A DNA stretch of 64,000 nt, from the NCBI GenBank assembly GCA_023667845.1, contig JAMPIU010000073.1:62001-126000 (forward strand). Reading direction: 5' to 3'. The notes under the pieces were generated by a model. That model saw only the letters and a program-made list of their open reading frames with translations, did no database searches and was not told the DNA's origin. A program made the translations under genes and the position numbers. How positions within the stretch are numbered: position 1 is the first letter of the stretch; the number at the start of each line of letters is the position of its first letter. Shown here piece by piece: positions 45,137 to 54,486 of the stretch. The stretch is from Dehalobacter sp. (GTDB lineage: Bacteria; Bacillota; Desulfitobacteriia; Desulfitobacteriales; Syntrophobotulaceae).

Positions 45137-45193
45137 AAAGCAAGCACAGGTAAACTTTCCTGCAGAAAGGTTACAGAAAGGCAGTGTGATCAA

Positions 45194-45673
45194 ATGACGG
45201 CAATCAAAGAAGTTGTCAACCGGTTTGGAAAAGAAGAAGCCTTGTTGCTTCAAGTAATTTTAGCCGTTCAGGATGCCGACCCCCAGAATCATCTGAGTGA
45301 AGAAGCCGTAAATGAAATTTCCCGGGAAATGAATATCTCCCGAAGCAGGGTTTATTCCACGGCATCTTTCTATAGTGAGATCTCCCTGAAACCGAGGGGC
45401 ATGCACATTATCCGGATATGTACCAACGCGCCCTGTGAAAATGCCAACAAAGCTTCCATCCTCGCTGCAATTAAACAGGAACTCGGGATTAAGATCGGAC
45501 AAACAACAACGGACGGGCTTTTTTCTCTGGAAAGCGTCAATTGCCTTGGTGCCTGCTATATGTCTCCGGCCATCAAAATTGATGATGCGGTCTATGGTGA
45601 CCTGACTCCGGAAGCTGCGGTCGCCATTATCCGTAATTTAAGAAAGGAATATCAGAATGAACAAAATGCTTGA
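45194..45673 (+). CDS. NuoE-like [2Fe-2S] subunit of [FeFe]-hydrogenase
   Basis: A 159-residue thioredoxin-like ferredoxin. Cluster cysteines in RICTNAPCENA and NCLGACYMSPAIKID. VYSTASFYSEISLKPRGMHII is the family core. First of three overlapping hydrogenase genes; its 3' end overlaps the next gene by 17 bases. Confidence 0.9.
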   Translation: MTAIKEVVNRFGKEEALLLQVILAVQDADPQNHLSEEAVNEISREMNISRSRVYSTASFYSEISLKPRGMHIIRICTNAPCENANKASILAAIKQELGIKIGQTTTDGLFSLESVNCLGACYMSPAIKIDDAVYGDLTPEAAVAIIRNLRKEYQNEQNA

Positions 45674-46943
45674 TGACGATCAGATTTTTAATATTTCTCC
45701 GGGCAGGCATGTCGACTTGGACCATCATTGTCAAAACGGCGGATATTCCGCGTTAGCCAAAGCCCTGGCCCAGGGTCCTGAAACTTCCCTGAAAGAAATA
45801 TCGGATGCCGGACTGCGCGGCAGGGGCGGAGCTGCTTTCCCTACTGCTGAAAAAATAAAAATGCTACGGGCCAACACGGAAAAACTGCGTTATATCATTT
45901 GCAATGCCGACGAAGGTGAACCAGGCACCTTTAAGGACCGGTTCATTATGACGCATATCCCTTTTCAACTGCTGGAAGGCATCACCATCGCGGCGTTTAT
46001 GGCCGGAGCTTCTGAAGGTTATATCTACGTTCGGCACGAATATCCTGAAGCACAGAAAATCCTGCGCGAAAGCATCGAAGAAGCCGAGCGCCGCGGGTTC
46101 CTTGGAGAAAATATTCTTGGCAGCGGTTTCAGCTTGTCTTTAAAGCTATTTTCCGGTGCCGGAAGCTATCTTTGCGGTGAGGAAACCGCTTTAATCTCCT
46201 CCATCGAGGGCAAAAAAGGCCGTCCGCGTCTGAAACCCCCTTACCCGACCCAAGCCGGTCTCTGGCAAAAACCGACGTTGATCAACAATGTTGAAACGCT
46301 TGCCAATATCCCCAAAATCATTGAAAAAAGTGCATCCTGGTATCGTTCTTTTGGTACACCGGACAGTCCCGGAACCAAGTTGATTTCGCTTTCCGGCGAT
46401 GTCCAAAACCGCGGTTTATTTGAAGTACCATTCGGAATAACCTTCGCTGAAATCATCAGTGAATATGGCGGCGGAGCAAAGACCGGAAAAGCCATAAAAG
46501 CTGTAAACATTGGCGGTGCTTCCGGTGTTCTGATACCGCCTGAAATGCTTTTTACCCCGCTGGAATATCTGGCCTGTTCCAAGACCGGGATTACGATCGG
46601 ATCAGGGGCTATCTTTGTTTTGGACGACACCCGTTCGATCTTGTCAAACGTTCAAAACCGGCTGCGCTTCTTTCTACATGAAAGCTGCGGCAAATGCACG
46701 CCCTGCCGGGAAGGACTGCGTCAGGCCAATCTGATCCTTGACAGACTGCTCGCCGGAGAAGCCGTGCGTCAGGATGTTAGTACGCTGGAGCGGTATACCC
46801 GGGCGATTCAAGAAGCTTCCTTTTGCGGTCTCGGCCAAGCAGCCGGCAACAGCCTTCGTTCCTCCCTGGCCTATTACCGGGATGAATATCTTGCTTCCTG
46901 CCGTGATAACAAACCATCATTCATTGAGGAGGAGACCGCCTGA
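45657..46943 (+). CDS. NuoF-like NADH subunit of [FeFe]-hydrogenase
   Basis: A 428-residue FMN/NADH-binding subunit: GLRGRGGAAFPTAEK, CNADEGEPGTFKDRFIM, GAGSYLCGEETALISSIEG and the [4Fe-4S] motif ESCGKCTPCREG. Unlike the formate dehydrogenase counterpart at 16148-18094 it lacks both the N-terminal [2Fe-2S] domain and the C-terminal two-cluster ferredoxin domain, a layout associated with NADH-dependent rather than bifurcating enzymes. Its TGA overlaps the ATG of the next gene. Confidence 0.92.
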   Translation: MNKMLDDDQIFNISPGRHVDLDHHCQNGGYSALAKALAQGPETSLKEISDAGLRGRGGAAFPTAEKIKMLRANTEKLRYIICNADEGEPGTFKDRFIMTHIPFQLLEGITIAAFMAGASEGYIYVRHEYPEAQKILRESIEEAERRGFLGENILGSGFSLSLKLFSGAGSYLCGEETALISSIEGKKGRPRLKPPYPTQAGLWQKPTLINNVETLANIPKIIEKSASWYRSFGTPDSPGTKLISLSGDVQNRGLFEVPFGITFAEIISEYGGGAKTGKAIKAVNIGGASGVLIPPEMLFTPLEYLACSKTGITIGSGAIFVLDDTRSILSNVQNRLRFFLHESCGKCTPCREGLRQANLILDRLLAGEAVRQDVSTLERYTRAIQEASFCGLGQAAGNSLRSSLAYYRDEYLASCRDNKPSFIEEETA

Positions 46944-48661
46944 TGCAAAACATTAATATTACGCTAAACGGTAAGGTAACGGCAGTTGCATCTGAAATCA
47001 CTATTTTAGAGGCAGCCAGACAACAGGGCATTGATCTTCCAACCCTTTGCCATCATCCTGATCAGCGCGTCAAGGCAAATTGCCGGATTTGTGTGGTCGA
47101 GGTAGAAGGCATAAAAAACCTCGTGCCTTCCTGTTCCACCAGGGTAACAGCCGGAATGAACATCACGACGAATTCTCCGAGAGTCAGAGAAACCGTACGA
47201 ACGATTCTGGAATTAATTTTTGCTGACCATCCGCAGGAATGTCTGACCTGTATCCGTAACGGTAACTGTGAACTCAGACAAATCGCAGCCAAATTCGGAG
47301 TCAGGGATATCCAAGGAGAAAAAAGAAAACACAGTTTCTCTCAGGATTTCTCAACCCCTTCGCTGGTGAGAAATCCGGATAAATGCATCAAATGTGGTCG
47401 ATGTGCAGAAGCCTGCCACTATATTCAGAACGTTGGAATCCTCTATAGTCATAACCGCAGTACGGAAATTAGCATTTCACCGGAATACGGTAAACAGCTG
47501 GCTGATGTTGCCTGTGTGCTGTGCGGACAGTGTGCTTTGGTTTGTCCGGTAGGTGCAATTCATGAAAGGGATGATACAGACCGCGTCTGGGAAGCTCTTG
47601 CAGATCCCCAAAAACATGTCGTCGTTCAGGTCGCTCCGGCCGTCCGGGTATCACTAGCTGAGGAATTTGGATTCCCATCAGGCGAAATCGCGACAGGGAA
47701 ACTTATTTCTGCTTTACGCAGTCTGGGATTTGACCGGGTTTTCGATACAGACTTCTCAGCAGATCTCACCATCATGGAAGAAGGCCATGAATTACTAGAT
47801 CGGATAGCAAACGGCGGCGTCCTGCCGATGATTACTTCCTGCAGTCCCGGCTGGATCAAATATATGGAACATTACTATCCGGAATTGATACCACATCTGT
47901 CGACCTGCAAATCTCCCCAGCAAATGTTTGGGGCCCTGGCCAAAACGTACTATGCTCAGACCAGTGGCCTTGAAGCCAAGGATATAATTGTCGTCTCCGT
48001 GATGCCCTGTACCGCTAAAAAATTTGAAGCCGAACGCCCAGAAATGAATGCAAGCGGCAGCCAGGATGTAGATATTGTCCTCACGACCCGTGAACTTGGC
48101 AGAATGCTGCAGCACGAGGGAATTGATTTTCGGATGCTCCCTGAAGCTGAATTTGATTCACCTCTCGGCATATCAACAGGTGCAGCCGCTATTTTTGGAG
48201 CAACCGGCGGGGTTATGGAAGCAGCCCTACGTACCGTGTATGAAGTTGTCACAGGTAAAACCCTGACTGACTTAAACTTTACAGCCGTGCGCGGAATGGC
48301 CGGCGTAAAAAAAGCTTCGGTTGATCTTGCCGGAACGGAAGTAAAAGCGGGGATTGCCCACGGGCTTGCTAACGCCAAAAAAATTCTGGAAATGATCAAA
48401 GCAGGGCAGGCTGATTATACATTCATCGAGGTCATGTGCTGTCCCGGAGGATGTATCGGCGGCGGAGGCCAGCCTTACGGCACGACCAATGAGATCAGAG
48501 CCAGACGGATTCAAGCCCTGTACCAGGTCGATGAAAACATGCCGCTACGCAAGTCGCATGAAAATCCGGCAGTACAGGAACTCTATCAGGACTTTCTGCT
48601 TGAGCCCCTCGGAGAATTATCCCACAGGCTTTTGCACACCCAATATTGCAGCCGCAGCTAA
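46943..48661 (+). CDS. [FeFe]-hydrogenase catalytic subunit
   Basis: A 572-residue hydrogenase. N-terminal [2Fe-2S] (Cys36, 47, 50, 64), His-Cys3 cluster (His96, Cys100, 103, 109), two [4Fe-4S] (Cys148-158; Cys191-201) and the H-cluster domain with TSCSPGWIK (Cys300), MPCTAKKFE (Cys356) and CCPGGCIGGGGQP (Cys499/500/503). Produces or takes up H2 with NADH via its partners. Groups with NuoG-like M3 hydrogenases. No signal peptide. No maturases (HydEFG) in the window. Confidence 0.95.
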   Translation: MQNINITLNGKVTAVASEITILEAARQQGIDLPTLCHHPDQRVKANCRICVVEVEGIKNLVPSCSTRVTAGMNITTNSPRVRETVRTILELIFADHPQECLTCIRNGNCELRQIAAKFGVRDIQGEKRKHSFSQDFSTPSLVRNPDKCIKCGRCAEACHYIQNVGILYSHNRSTEISISPEYGKQLADVACVLCGQCALVCPVGAIHERDDTDRVWEALADPQKHVVVQVAPAVRVSLAEEFGFPSGEIATGKLISALRSLGFDRVFDTDFSADLTIMEEGHELLDRIANGGVLPMITSCSPGWIKYMEHYYPELIPHLSTCKSPQQMFGALAKTYYAQTSGLEAKDIIVVSVMPCTAKKFEAERPEMNASGSQDVDIVLTTRELGRMLQHEGIDFRMLPEAEFDSPLGISTGAAAIFGATGGVMEAALRTVYEVVTGKTLTDLNFTAVRGMAGVKKASVDLAGTEVKAGIAHGLANAKKILEMIKAGQADYTFIEVMCCPGGCIGGGGQPYGTTNEIRARRIQALYQVDENMPLRKSHENPAVQELYQDFLLEPLGELSHRLLHTQYCSRS

Positions 48662-48816
48662 AAAGTGATGCCCAAGCAAAAGCACCTCGTCCATGAACAC
48701 CCTTTTCTGGAATATACCTTCCCCTTGAACACTCCTTCCAATGGACACTCTTTATCTTAATATACCTTCTCTGAACACACCTTCACCTGAATGACCTGTT
48801 CAAATATCATACGAGA

Positions 48817-48853
48817 TTAAGGGGGCGCAACTTATTCTGTTGCGCCCCCTTAA
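48817..48853. terminator. Strong GC-rich hairpin between convergent genes
   Basis: A perfect 15-bp stem (48817-48831 with 48839-48853) with a 7-base loop, core GGGGGCGCAAC/GTTGCGCCCCC. No T run follows on either side, but its place between the hydrogenase and ene-reductase genes suggests termination in both directions. Confidence 0.6.
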
Positions 48854-48881
48854 CTTGCGCTTTCATGCAAAATGGGTGTAA

Positions 48882-49949
48882 TTAAACACCCACTGTTTCT
48901 TCGTCTTTATATTGATTAATCTCCCGCCAGGCATTCCTTGCCCAGTCAGGATCATTCAGCAGGGACCGGCCGACTCCGATCAGATCTGTCGTGTTTTCCT
49001 GAATGAGCATTACCGCATTCCGAGCGTTTTTGATTCCGCCTGTCACTAAAACAGGGATTCCGGCCACCGGTTTTAAGGCCTCAGCCATATACGCAAAAAA
49101 TCCTTCCGGGCCGCTTTTCAGATATCCGCAGATCCCACCCGACAAATCCAGACAGTCGATCCCGGCTTCAACCAGAAGCGGAACTGCCCTGATACTATCC
49201 TGAAGGGTATTGCCACCGGGCAGGCGGTCATCGGCTCCAAGTCTGTAGAACACGGGCATTTCTGGGCCAAGAGCTTCCCGGACTGCCCGAATCACTTCAC
49301 AGGAAAAACGCAGGCGGTTTTCCAAAAAACCCCCGTACTCGTCCGTACGATGGTTGGTGAGCGGGGAATAAAACTGATTCAGCAGGTAACCATGGGCACC
49401 GTGGATCTCCACGAAATCAAATCCGGCTTTTTTGACCCGACAGGCAGCTTCAGCGAACTTTTCGACCAACCGGCTGATTTCACCGGTACTGAGTTCCCGT
49501 GGCAAATCATTTGGATCGGGTGTCTTTTTCCAGCGGCTGAGGTCGGGACAAAATACCGCGGACGGCCCAACCGGGGCATCCATTGCCCTCGCCCCTGCAT
49601 GCGTGATTTGAATTCCGACCGGAACACCTTCCTGATGCAGTTCATTGACCAGAAGCTGAAGCCCCGGAACCAGAAAGTCATCGTAGATGCCCAATTGCCG
49701 AGGATGGGATTTCCCCTGTGGCTCAATATAAGAATGCTCGACGATCACCAGTCCGATCCCGGCTCTGCTGCTCCCGGCAGGTCTTTTTTCCGTCTCTGGA
49801 CAGCTTCGGGCTCTTAGCAGATAATGCTGGATTTGCCCTTCGGTCACTTCACCTTTTGATGTAGCTTTGTCCAGCGCCATCGGCGGCATGACCAGCCTGT
49901 TGCTCATAGCCATTCCTTTAATTTTAAGCGAGGAGAACAGTCCACTCAT
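48882..49949 (-). CDS. Old-yellow-enzyme-like NADH:flavin oxidoreductase
   Basis: A 355-residue FMN TIM-barrel enzyme. SLKIKGMAMSNRLVMPPMAL opens the barrel; QITHAGARA, the substrate-binding IHGAHGYLLNQFYSPLTNHR and TGGIKNARNA for phosphate binding are present. It lacks the C-terminal FeS/FAD extension of 2,4-dienoyl-CoA reductase. Probably reduces activated double bonds. First ATG with GGGGAA upstream; 11 bases after the metallo-hydrolase gene. Confidence 0.9.
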   Translation of the reverse strand: MSGLFSSLKIKGMAMSNRLVMPPMALDKATSKGEVTEGQIQHYLLRARSCPETEKRPAGSSRAGIGLVIVEHSYIEPQGKSHPRQLGIYDDFLVPGLQLLVNELHQEGVPVGIQITHAGARAMDAPVGPSAVFCPDLSRWKKTPDPNDLPRELSTGEISRLVEKFAEAACRVKKAGFDFVEIHGAHGYLLNQFYSPLTNHRTDEYGGFLENRLRFSCEVIRAVREALGPEMPVFYRLGADDRLPGGNTLQDSIRAVPLLVEAGIDCLDLSGGICGYLKSGPEGFFAYMAEALKPVAGIPVLVTGGIKNARNAVMLIQENTTDLIGVGRSLLNDPDWARNAWREINQYKDEETVGV

Positions 49950-49960
49950 ATTCGTTCCCC

Positions 49961-50752
49961 CTATAAATTCAGATCGATCGTCATCCCGTCATAGGCTAAA
50001 GAAACACCCGGATGATTTCTGAGCTGGTTTTCCAATTCAGTCACCGTAACCGGTTCGCTGTAGTGCATGGCCAGGTGGGTAAGTATTGTCTGTTTGGCCT
50101 CGACATCCCTGCCGAGTTTGATCGCCTCTTTAATAGACATATGGCTGTGGGGATACCAGTTATCTCCGTGGAACGTCGCATCACAGATCAGATAATCCGT
50201 TCCTTTGATCCTGGCGGCTGTTGAATCGGGCAACCCGGAAGTATCGGTGAAATAAGCCGCCTTTCGCCCGGACTCCAGAACAAATCCCGCTGTCAGCGTG
50301 CTGTGTCTGGCCGGCAGCGGCGTCAGCGTCAGGTTTTCAAACTGGTACTTTTCTTCAAACTGCCACAGCGAGACCTCAAACACATCACGTAAAAACGGGT
50401 AGGCTGCCTGGAATTCTGCAACCGCTTCCGGAGGCAAATACAGCTTGACAGCTTCCTGCCTGTGTAACTTCACATAAAACTCCAGGTCTCCTAACCCGCC
50501 AAAATGGTCATAATGCCAATGGCTCATAAACACATAATCAATTTCCTTTATTTTCTCCCTGACCAGCTGACTCCTGAGATCTGCTGAAGCGTCAATGAGT
50601 ATGGTTTCCCGGCCGGTCCGGATTACTGCTCCGCTGCGCGTTCTGGCCAACCGGGGATTTTCCTCGGCTTCCCTGCAGGCGATACAGTCGCAATAATAGG
50701 AAGGGACTCCGGGTCCCGCTCCGGTACCCAATATTTTAAACTCTACTGTCAT
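49961..50752 (-). CDS. PhnP-like metallo-beta-lactamase-fold hydrolase
   Basis: A 263-residue MBL-fold protein. SHWHYDHFGG is the HxHxDH metal motif; CDCIACREAEENP near residue 21 is the extra Cys site typical of PhnP-type phosphodiesterases. Later metal ligands are DATFHGD and LTHLAMH. Likely hydrolyses a cyclic phosphate or related ester. The ATG at 50752 follows GAGGT; a longer reading overlaps the upstream gene. Confidence 0.85.
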   Translation of the reverse strand: MTVEFKILGTGAGPGVPSYYCDCIACREAEENPRLARTRSGAVIRTGRETILIDASADLRSQLVREKIKEIDYVFMSHWHYDHFGGLGDLEFYVKLHRQEAVKLYLPPEAVAEFQAAYPFLRDVFEVSLWQFEEKYQFENLTLTPLPARHSTLTAGFVLESGRKAAYFTDTSGLPDSTAARIKGTDYLICDATFHGDNWYPHSHMSIKEAIKLGRDVEAKQTILTHLAMHYSEPVTVTELENQLRNHPGVSLAYDGMTIDLNL

Positions 50753-50766
50753 GTGGAATACCTCAT

Positions 50767-51732
50767 TTAAATATAAGATATTTGAATCGCCTTTTGCGGG
50801 CATTGGCCTGAACATGTATAGCACAAACTGCATAATTCAGGATGAACAGCTTCTAAAAACTTGCCATTGGAAGTTTCTTTGATTTCGAGCACACTGGCCG
50901 GACAAAAAGCCGCACACAAACCACAGCCGGTGCATTGTTTTTCATCGATAAAAATTCGGATTGAAGAAGCCCCTTCTCCCTTTTGAGGATCACCGCGCAG
51001 CGAACCAATCTTATCCATCACCGGATGAATGTATATTTTTCTTCTCTCTTCCGGAATGCTTTTCTGACCCAGTTTTTGAAGTGCCAGGACAATGGGCTCC
51101 AGCATTTTGGCCGGTACGGACAAATACAGTTCAAAATCATCAATTTCACTTGACGCCCGCGCCCCGTAGCAGCCAAAAGAAATATTCATTTCTCCTGTTT
51201 TCATCGGCTGGATAACCAAATCCGCACAGGTGGAGTTAAAGCCGGAAGTCTTAAAGTTCTGGCGTTCGCCGTTGCTGTAAGTCTGCGCACAACAGAGCCA
51301 CATGGCCTGCTCGGGATATAGGGTGAAGATCACAACGTCCGGCTCAAATGTCGCTTGGTCCAGAGGTGCAAGCAGGGTGGCTTCATAACTATAGGGCTTA
51401 AACTCGGGTCTGGAGGCAATCATTTTCTGCGCCGTTTCCAGAGTGGGCATTTTCTTAAAAAGCAGATATAATTCGCCGGATTTAAGTTTCGGCGACATTT
51501 CCACAAGTCCCAGAATGCCTGAGCCATCGGGACAAGCATGGCTCCGCGGCGGCATATATAAACTGTGGCCTCTGCGCGCAACAATCACAGACTGACAGTG
51601 GCGCAAAGGAACGTTCGGCTCAATCGTCTCGGGCGGACGTTCTTCGTCCGGTCTCATCATCCGTACGGCCACCGGATCCCAGCGAAGGCCCAATACTTCT
51701 TTTAATACTTTGGTCATTTCCTGGTAATTCAA
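50767..51732 (-). CDS. DUF169 protein fused to a two-cluster ferredoxin domain
   Basis: A 321-residue protein. Residues about 1-235 form a DUF169 domain (LRWDPVAVRM, RHCQSVIVARRGHSLYMP, a GCYGARASSEI turn); about 260-315 is a ferredoxin with CTGCGLCAAFCPASVL and CSLCYTCSGQCPQKAI. The start is TTG (51732) with AAGGG upstream. DUF169 has no known reaction; the ferredoxin end makes a redox role likely, with the neighbouring FeS oxidoreductase a possible partner. Confidence 0.85.
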   Translation of the reverse strand: MNYQEMTKVLKEVLGLRWDPVAVRMMRPDEERPPETIEPNVPLRHCQSVIVARRGHSLYMPPRSHACPDGSGILGLVEMSPKLKSGELYLLFKKMPTLETAQKMIASRPEFKPYSYEATLLAPLDQATFEPDVVIFTLYPEQAMWLCCAQTYSNGERQNFKTSGFNSTCADLVIQPMKTGEMNISFGCYGARASSEIDDFELYLSVPAKMLEPIVLALQKLGQKSIPEERRKIYIHPVMDKIGSLRGDPQKGEGASSIRIFIDEKQCTGCGLCAAFCPASVLEIKETSNGKFLEAVHPELCSLCYTCSGQCPQKAIQISYI

Positions 51733-51807
51733 ATCTTATACCCTTTTCACTTTCCTGATTTTCTAGTATTTATACAGCTCGCTAACGCGATTCATTCTTT
51801 CATCTAA

Positions 51808-51843
51808 AAAACATCATATATGCTCAAAACATCATATATGCTC
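51808..51843. repeat. Two abutting 18-nt direct repeats
   Basis: AAAACATCATATATGCTC occurs twice without a gap (51808-51825, 51826-51843), in the 133-base gap ahead of the DUF169 gene. Could be an operator pair or a recent tandem duplication. Confidence 0.7.
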
Positions 51844-51865
51844 TGGTATGTTTTTTTATTTCGGT

Positions 51866-53020
51866 TTAGTCTTCAGCCATAATCTTTTCCCAGTATTTTT
51901 CACCCTGCGGGCCTTCAAATATCTCATTCGATTTGGTTTTGACATCGGAGAAATCCTGGTCCAAATCAAGCAAAAGGTTTAGGACGTGCTGAATCCTCAT
52001 GCTTCCATTGCCGGATTCCTTCGCAAAATTCAGGACACAGGCGAGACAATAACCGGCAAGCACCTGGGCACCGGAATTTTTGGCTTCCTCCAGGCGTTTT
52101 CTTTTCAGGTTTTCCGAAAGGTCAGGCCGGAAGAAATGACTGACATGGCCCCCGCTTCCGCAGCAATTAGACAAATTCCGGCTATGTTCCATTTCTACAA
52201 GCTTAAAGCCCTTTGTCACCAATGCTTCTCTGACCTGTCCGGCTAATATTCCGTCATATCGGTCCGGGCAGGCGTCATGCAAAGTGACGGTGATTTCGCT
52301 GTTTTGGGCTTTCTTACTGTCGTCCTTAAACGCCTCGGAATCTGCCAATGCTTCATAAATCGTCAGCAGCCGAATATCGGTATCCTTTAGGAACTCCCGC
52401 AGCGTATAATAACAGTTCGGGCAAATCATGATGATTGACTTGACCTTAAGGGCCTGAAACTTTAACTTGATTTGTTGAACAAATTGTTCCCCGCGATCCG
52501 GTAAACCCAACTGGTAAAGGGACAGTCCGCAGCAGTCTGGAAGAATGGTCAGCCCTTTAAATTGTTTCAACAGTTCAGCAAATGAAGCTCTCACCAACTC
52601 CGGAGAATAGGTAATCATGCTACATCCCGGAAAGAATACAACAGAGGCTTCCTCCCGAGGAGCTAAATCATCATAACGAATGCCCTTAATCTCCCGGTAC
52701 AGACTCATTGGCGTTGTTTTGCGATCCGGAAACAAGTAGCGATAGTCATTAATCGTCATTTGTTTTTTTTCTACCGCATCCGTTCTTTTTTCTGCAAACA
52801 TGTCCAGCATGCTAACTGATACCGGACAAACAGCCTCACACAAACCACAAAGGGAACAGGAATAGGCCTCTTCTACTGAAGGACCTCTCTCTGCAATCGC
52901 AACCGGATCTTCACCGATTCCCTGAAGAAACTCACACCCGGAAACACACTGCATGCAGTCAATACAATTTTCCGTAATACGTTGACACGCCTGCTGCAAT
53001 TTATGATCTGCTATATTCAT
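51866..53020 (-). CDS. CCG-domain FeS oxidoreductase (GlpC/HdrD-like)
   Basis: A 384-residue protein with an N-terminal two-cluster ferredoxin domain (CIDCMQCVSGC near residue 19 and CSLCGLCEAVC near 55) and two C-terminal CCG motifs: PDCCGLSL (about 175) and SNCCGSGGH (about 300), with matching upstream CPNC and HDACPD segments. Such proteins pass electrons to or from quinones or disulfides. It precedes the DUF169-ferredoxin gene in the same direction, so the two may form a redox unit. Confidence 0.88.
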   Translation of the reverse strand: MNIADHKLQQACQRITENCIDCMQCVSGCEFLQGIGEDPVAIAERGPSVEEAYSCSLCGLCEAVCPVSVSMLDMFAEKRTDAVEKKQMTINDYRYLFPDRKTTPMSLYREIKGIRYDDLAPREEASVVFFPGCSMITYSPELVRASFAELLKQFKGLTILPDCCGLSLYQLGLPDRGEQFVQQIKLKFQALKVKSIIMICPNCYYTLREFLKDTDIRLLTIYEALADSEAFKDDSKKAQNSEITVTLHDACPDRYDGILAGQVREALVTKGFKLVEMEHSRNLSNCCGSGGHVSHFFRPDLSENLKRKRLEEAKNSGAQVLAGYCLACVLNFAKESGNGSMRIQHVLNLLLDLDQDFSDVKTKSNEIFEGPQGEKYWEKIMAED

Positions 53021-53066
53021 CTGTTTTCCCCATCTCTTGCTTTAGCAATCATATGATTTGGGCAAA

Positions 53067-54452
53067 TTAATATCTTTTACGATATAAATTTGTCGGTATC
53101 CCCATACTCTGACGATACTTGTTGACAGTTCTCCGGGAGATCCTTATCCCTTTGCTCACAAGCATGTCCATGATATCCTGGTCGCTTAATGGTTCTTTCG
53201 GGTCTTCTTTATTGATGATATCCTGGATCAAGTGTTTGACACTTTTCGAGCTCACTTTGTCGCAGTCATAAGAACCCACACCGGAGTTAAAGAAATATTT
53301 TAAAGCAAACAGTCCGCGTGGTGTCTGAACGTATTTGTTGCAGGCGACCCGGCTTACCGTAGATTCATGGATGTTAACCAAGTCCGCAACCTGACTCATG
53401 GTCAATGGCTTCAGATATTCAATGCCATTGTCGAAAAATTCTCTTTGAATATCAACAATGCTTTGTACAACTTTGTAAATATTCAGTCTTCTTTGTTCAA
53501 TTCCGCGGATGAGTCCCAAAGCGGAATCAAACTTTTCTTCAAGGTATTTTCTTACATCATCAGATAACGCATTCGAATTACGGAGAATATCCACATACGT
53601 TTGATTGAATCTCAAATAGTTAAAATCAAGGTCGTTCACTATAACCATATAATCGTTCTGGTCTCTCATAATCGTAACATCAGGCCAGATAAATGGATTT
53701 CTATCAGGGGCAAACTGCAGTCCGGGTTTGGGATCAAGCGTCCTAATAAGATCATATACTTCCTGGACCTGCTTCACAGACACGGAGAGCGCATTGGCTA
53801 TTCTCGTCATTTTTTTATCGGCAAGCTCCTGGAAGTAGTTCTGAATGATCCTCTCCGCAAGCTCGCTGCCCTTACCGTTTGCTCTCATTTGCAGAAGCAG
53901 GCACTCCTGAAGATTACGGGCGCCTACGCCGGTAGGATAGAAAGTATAAATGACCCTTAGGACCTCTTCTACTCTCTTAACGGCAACATTCAATTTTTTG
54001 CCGATATATTCCAGGTCTGTTGTTAAATAGCCGTTCCGGTCAATGCTTCCTATCAGATAGTTGCCAATGATAATATTCGTAGGGTTCTTGATCTCCAGAT
54101 TTAATTGAAATTCAAGCTGTTCATATAAACTTGGACGGTGAGACAGATATTGCTCATATCCGGTATTATTTTCATTCTTCTCACTCCAGATATGTCCAAT
54201 ATTACTGTCGCGGCCAAAATGTTCAATCAGGTCGTCCATATTGACCCGGGTCGTCGTCTTACTGGCAACCTCATTGGTTTCAGCTGCAACAGGTTCATCG
54301 TCCAGAAAAGGATTCTCTTCAATTTTTTTGGTGATATACTCGTTAAGTTCCAGAGTCGACATCTGCAATACAGAAATTGCCTGGCGCAGTTCAGTGGTCA
54401 TGAACAATCTTTGTTGCTGTTCAAGAAATACATCTTGGCGTATCTGCCTCAT
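53067..54452 (-). CDS. rpoN: RNA polymerase sigma-54 factor
   Basis: A 461-residue sigma factor. Region I is Gln/Leu-rich (LEQQQRLFMTTELRQAISVLQMS); the central core binds polymerase; an HTH (MSQVADLVNIHESTVSR, about 352-368) reads the -12 box; the RpoN box ISRRTVNKYRQSMGIP near the end reads the -24 box. It needs AAA+ activators, none of which is encoded here. Confidence 0.96.
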   Translation of the reverse strand: MRQIRQDVFLEQQQRLFMTTELRQAISVLQMSTLELNEYITKKIEENPFLDDEPVAAETNEVASKTTTRVNMDDLIEHFGRDSNIGHIWSEKNENNTGYEQYLSHRPSLYEQLEFQLNLEIKNPTNIIIGNYLIGSIDRNGYLTTDLEYIGKKLNVAVKRVEEVLRVIYTFYPTGVGARNLQECLLLQMRANGKGSELAERIIQNYFQELADKKMTRIANALSVSVKQVQEVYDLIRTLDPKPGLQFAPDRNPFIWPDVTIMRDQNDYMVIVNDLDFNYLRFNQTYVDILRNSNALSDDVRKYLEEKFDSALGLIRGIEQRRLNIYKVVQSIVDIQREFFDNGIEYLKPLTMSQVADLVNIHESTVSRVACNKYVQTPRGLFALKYFFNSGVGSYDCDKVSSKSVKHLIQDIINKEDPKEPLSDQDIMDMLVSKGIRISRRTVNKYRQSMGIPTNLYRKRY

Positions 54453-54486
54453 ATTTTTCTTCCACCTTCTGGATCAAACTAAAATA

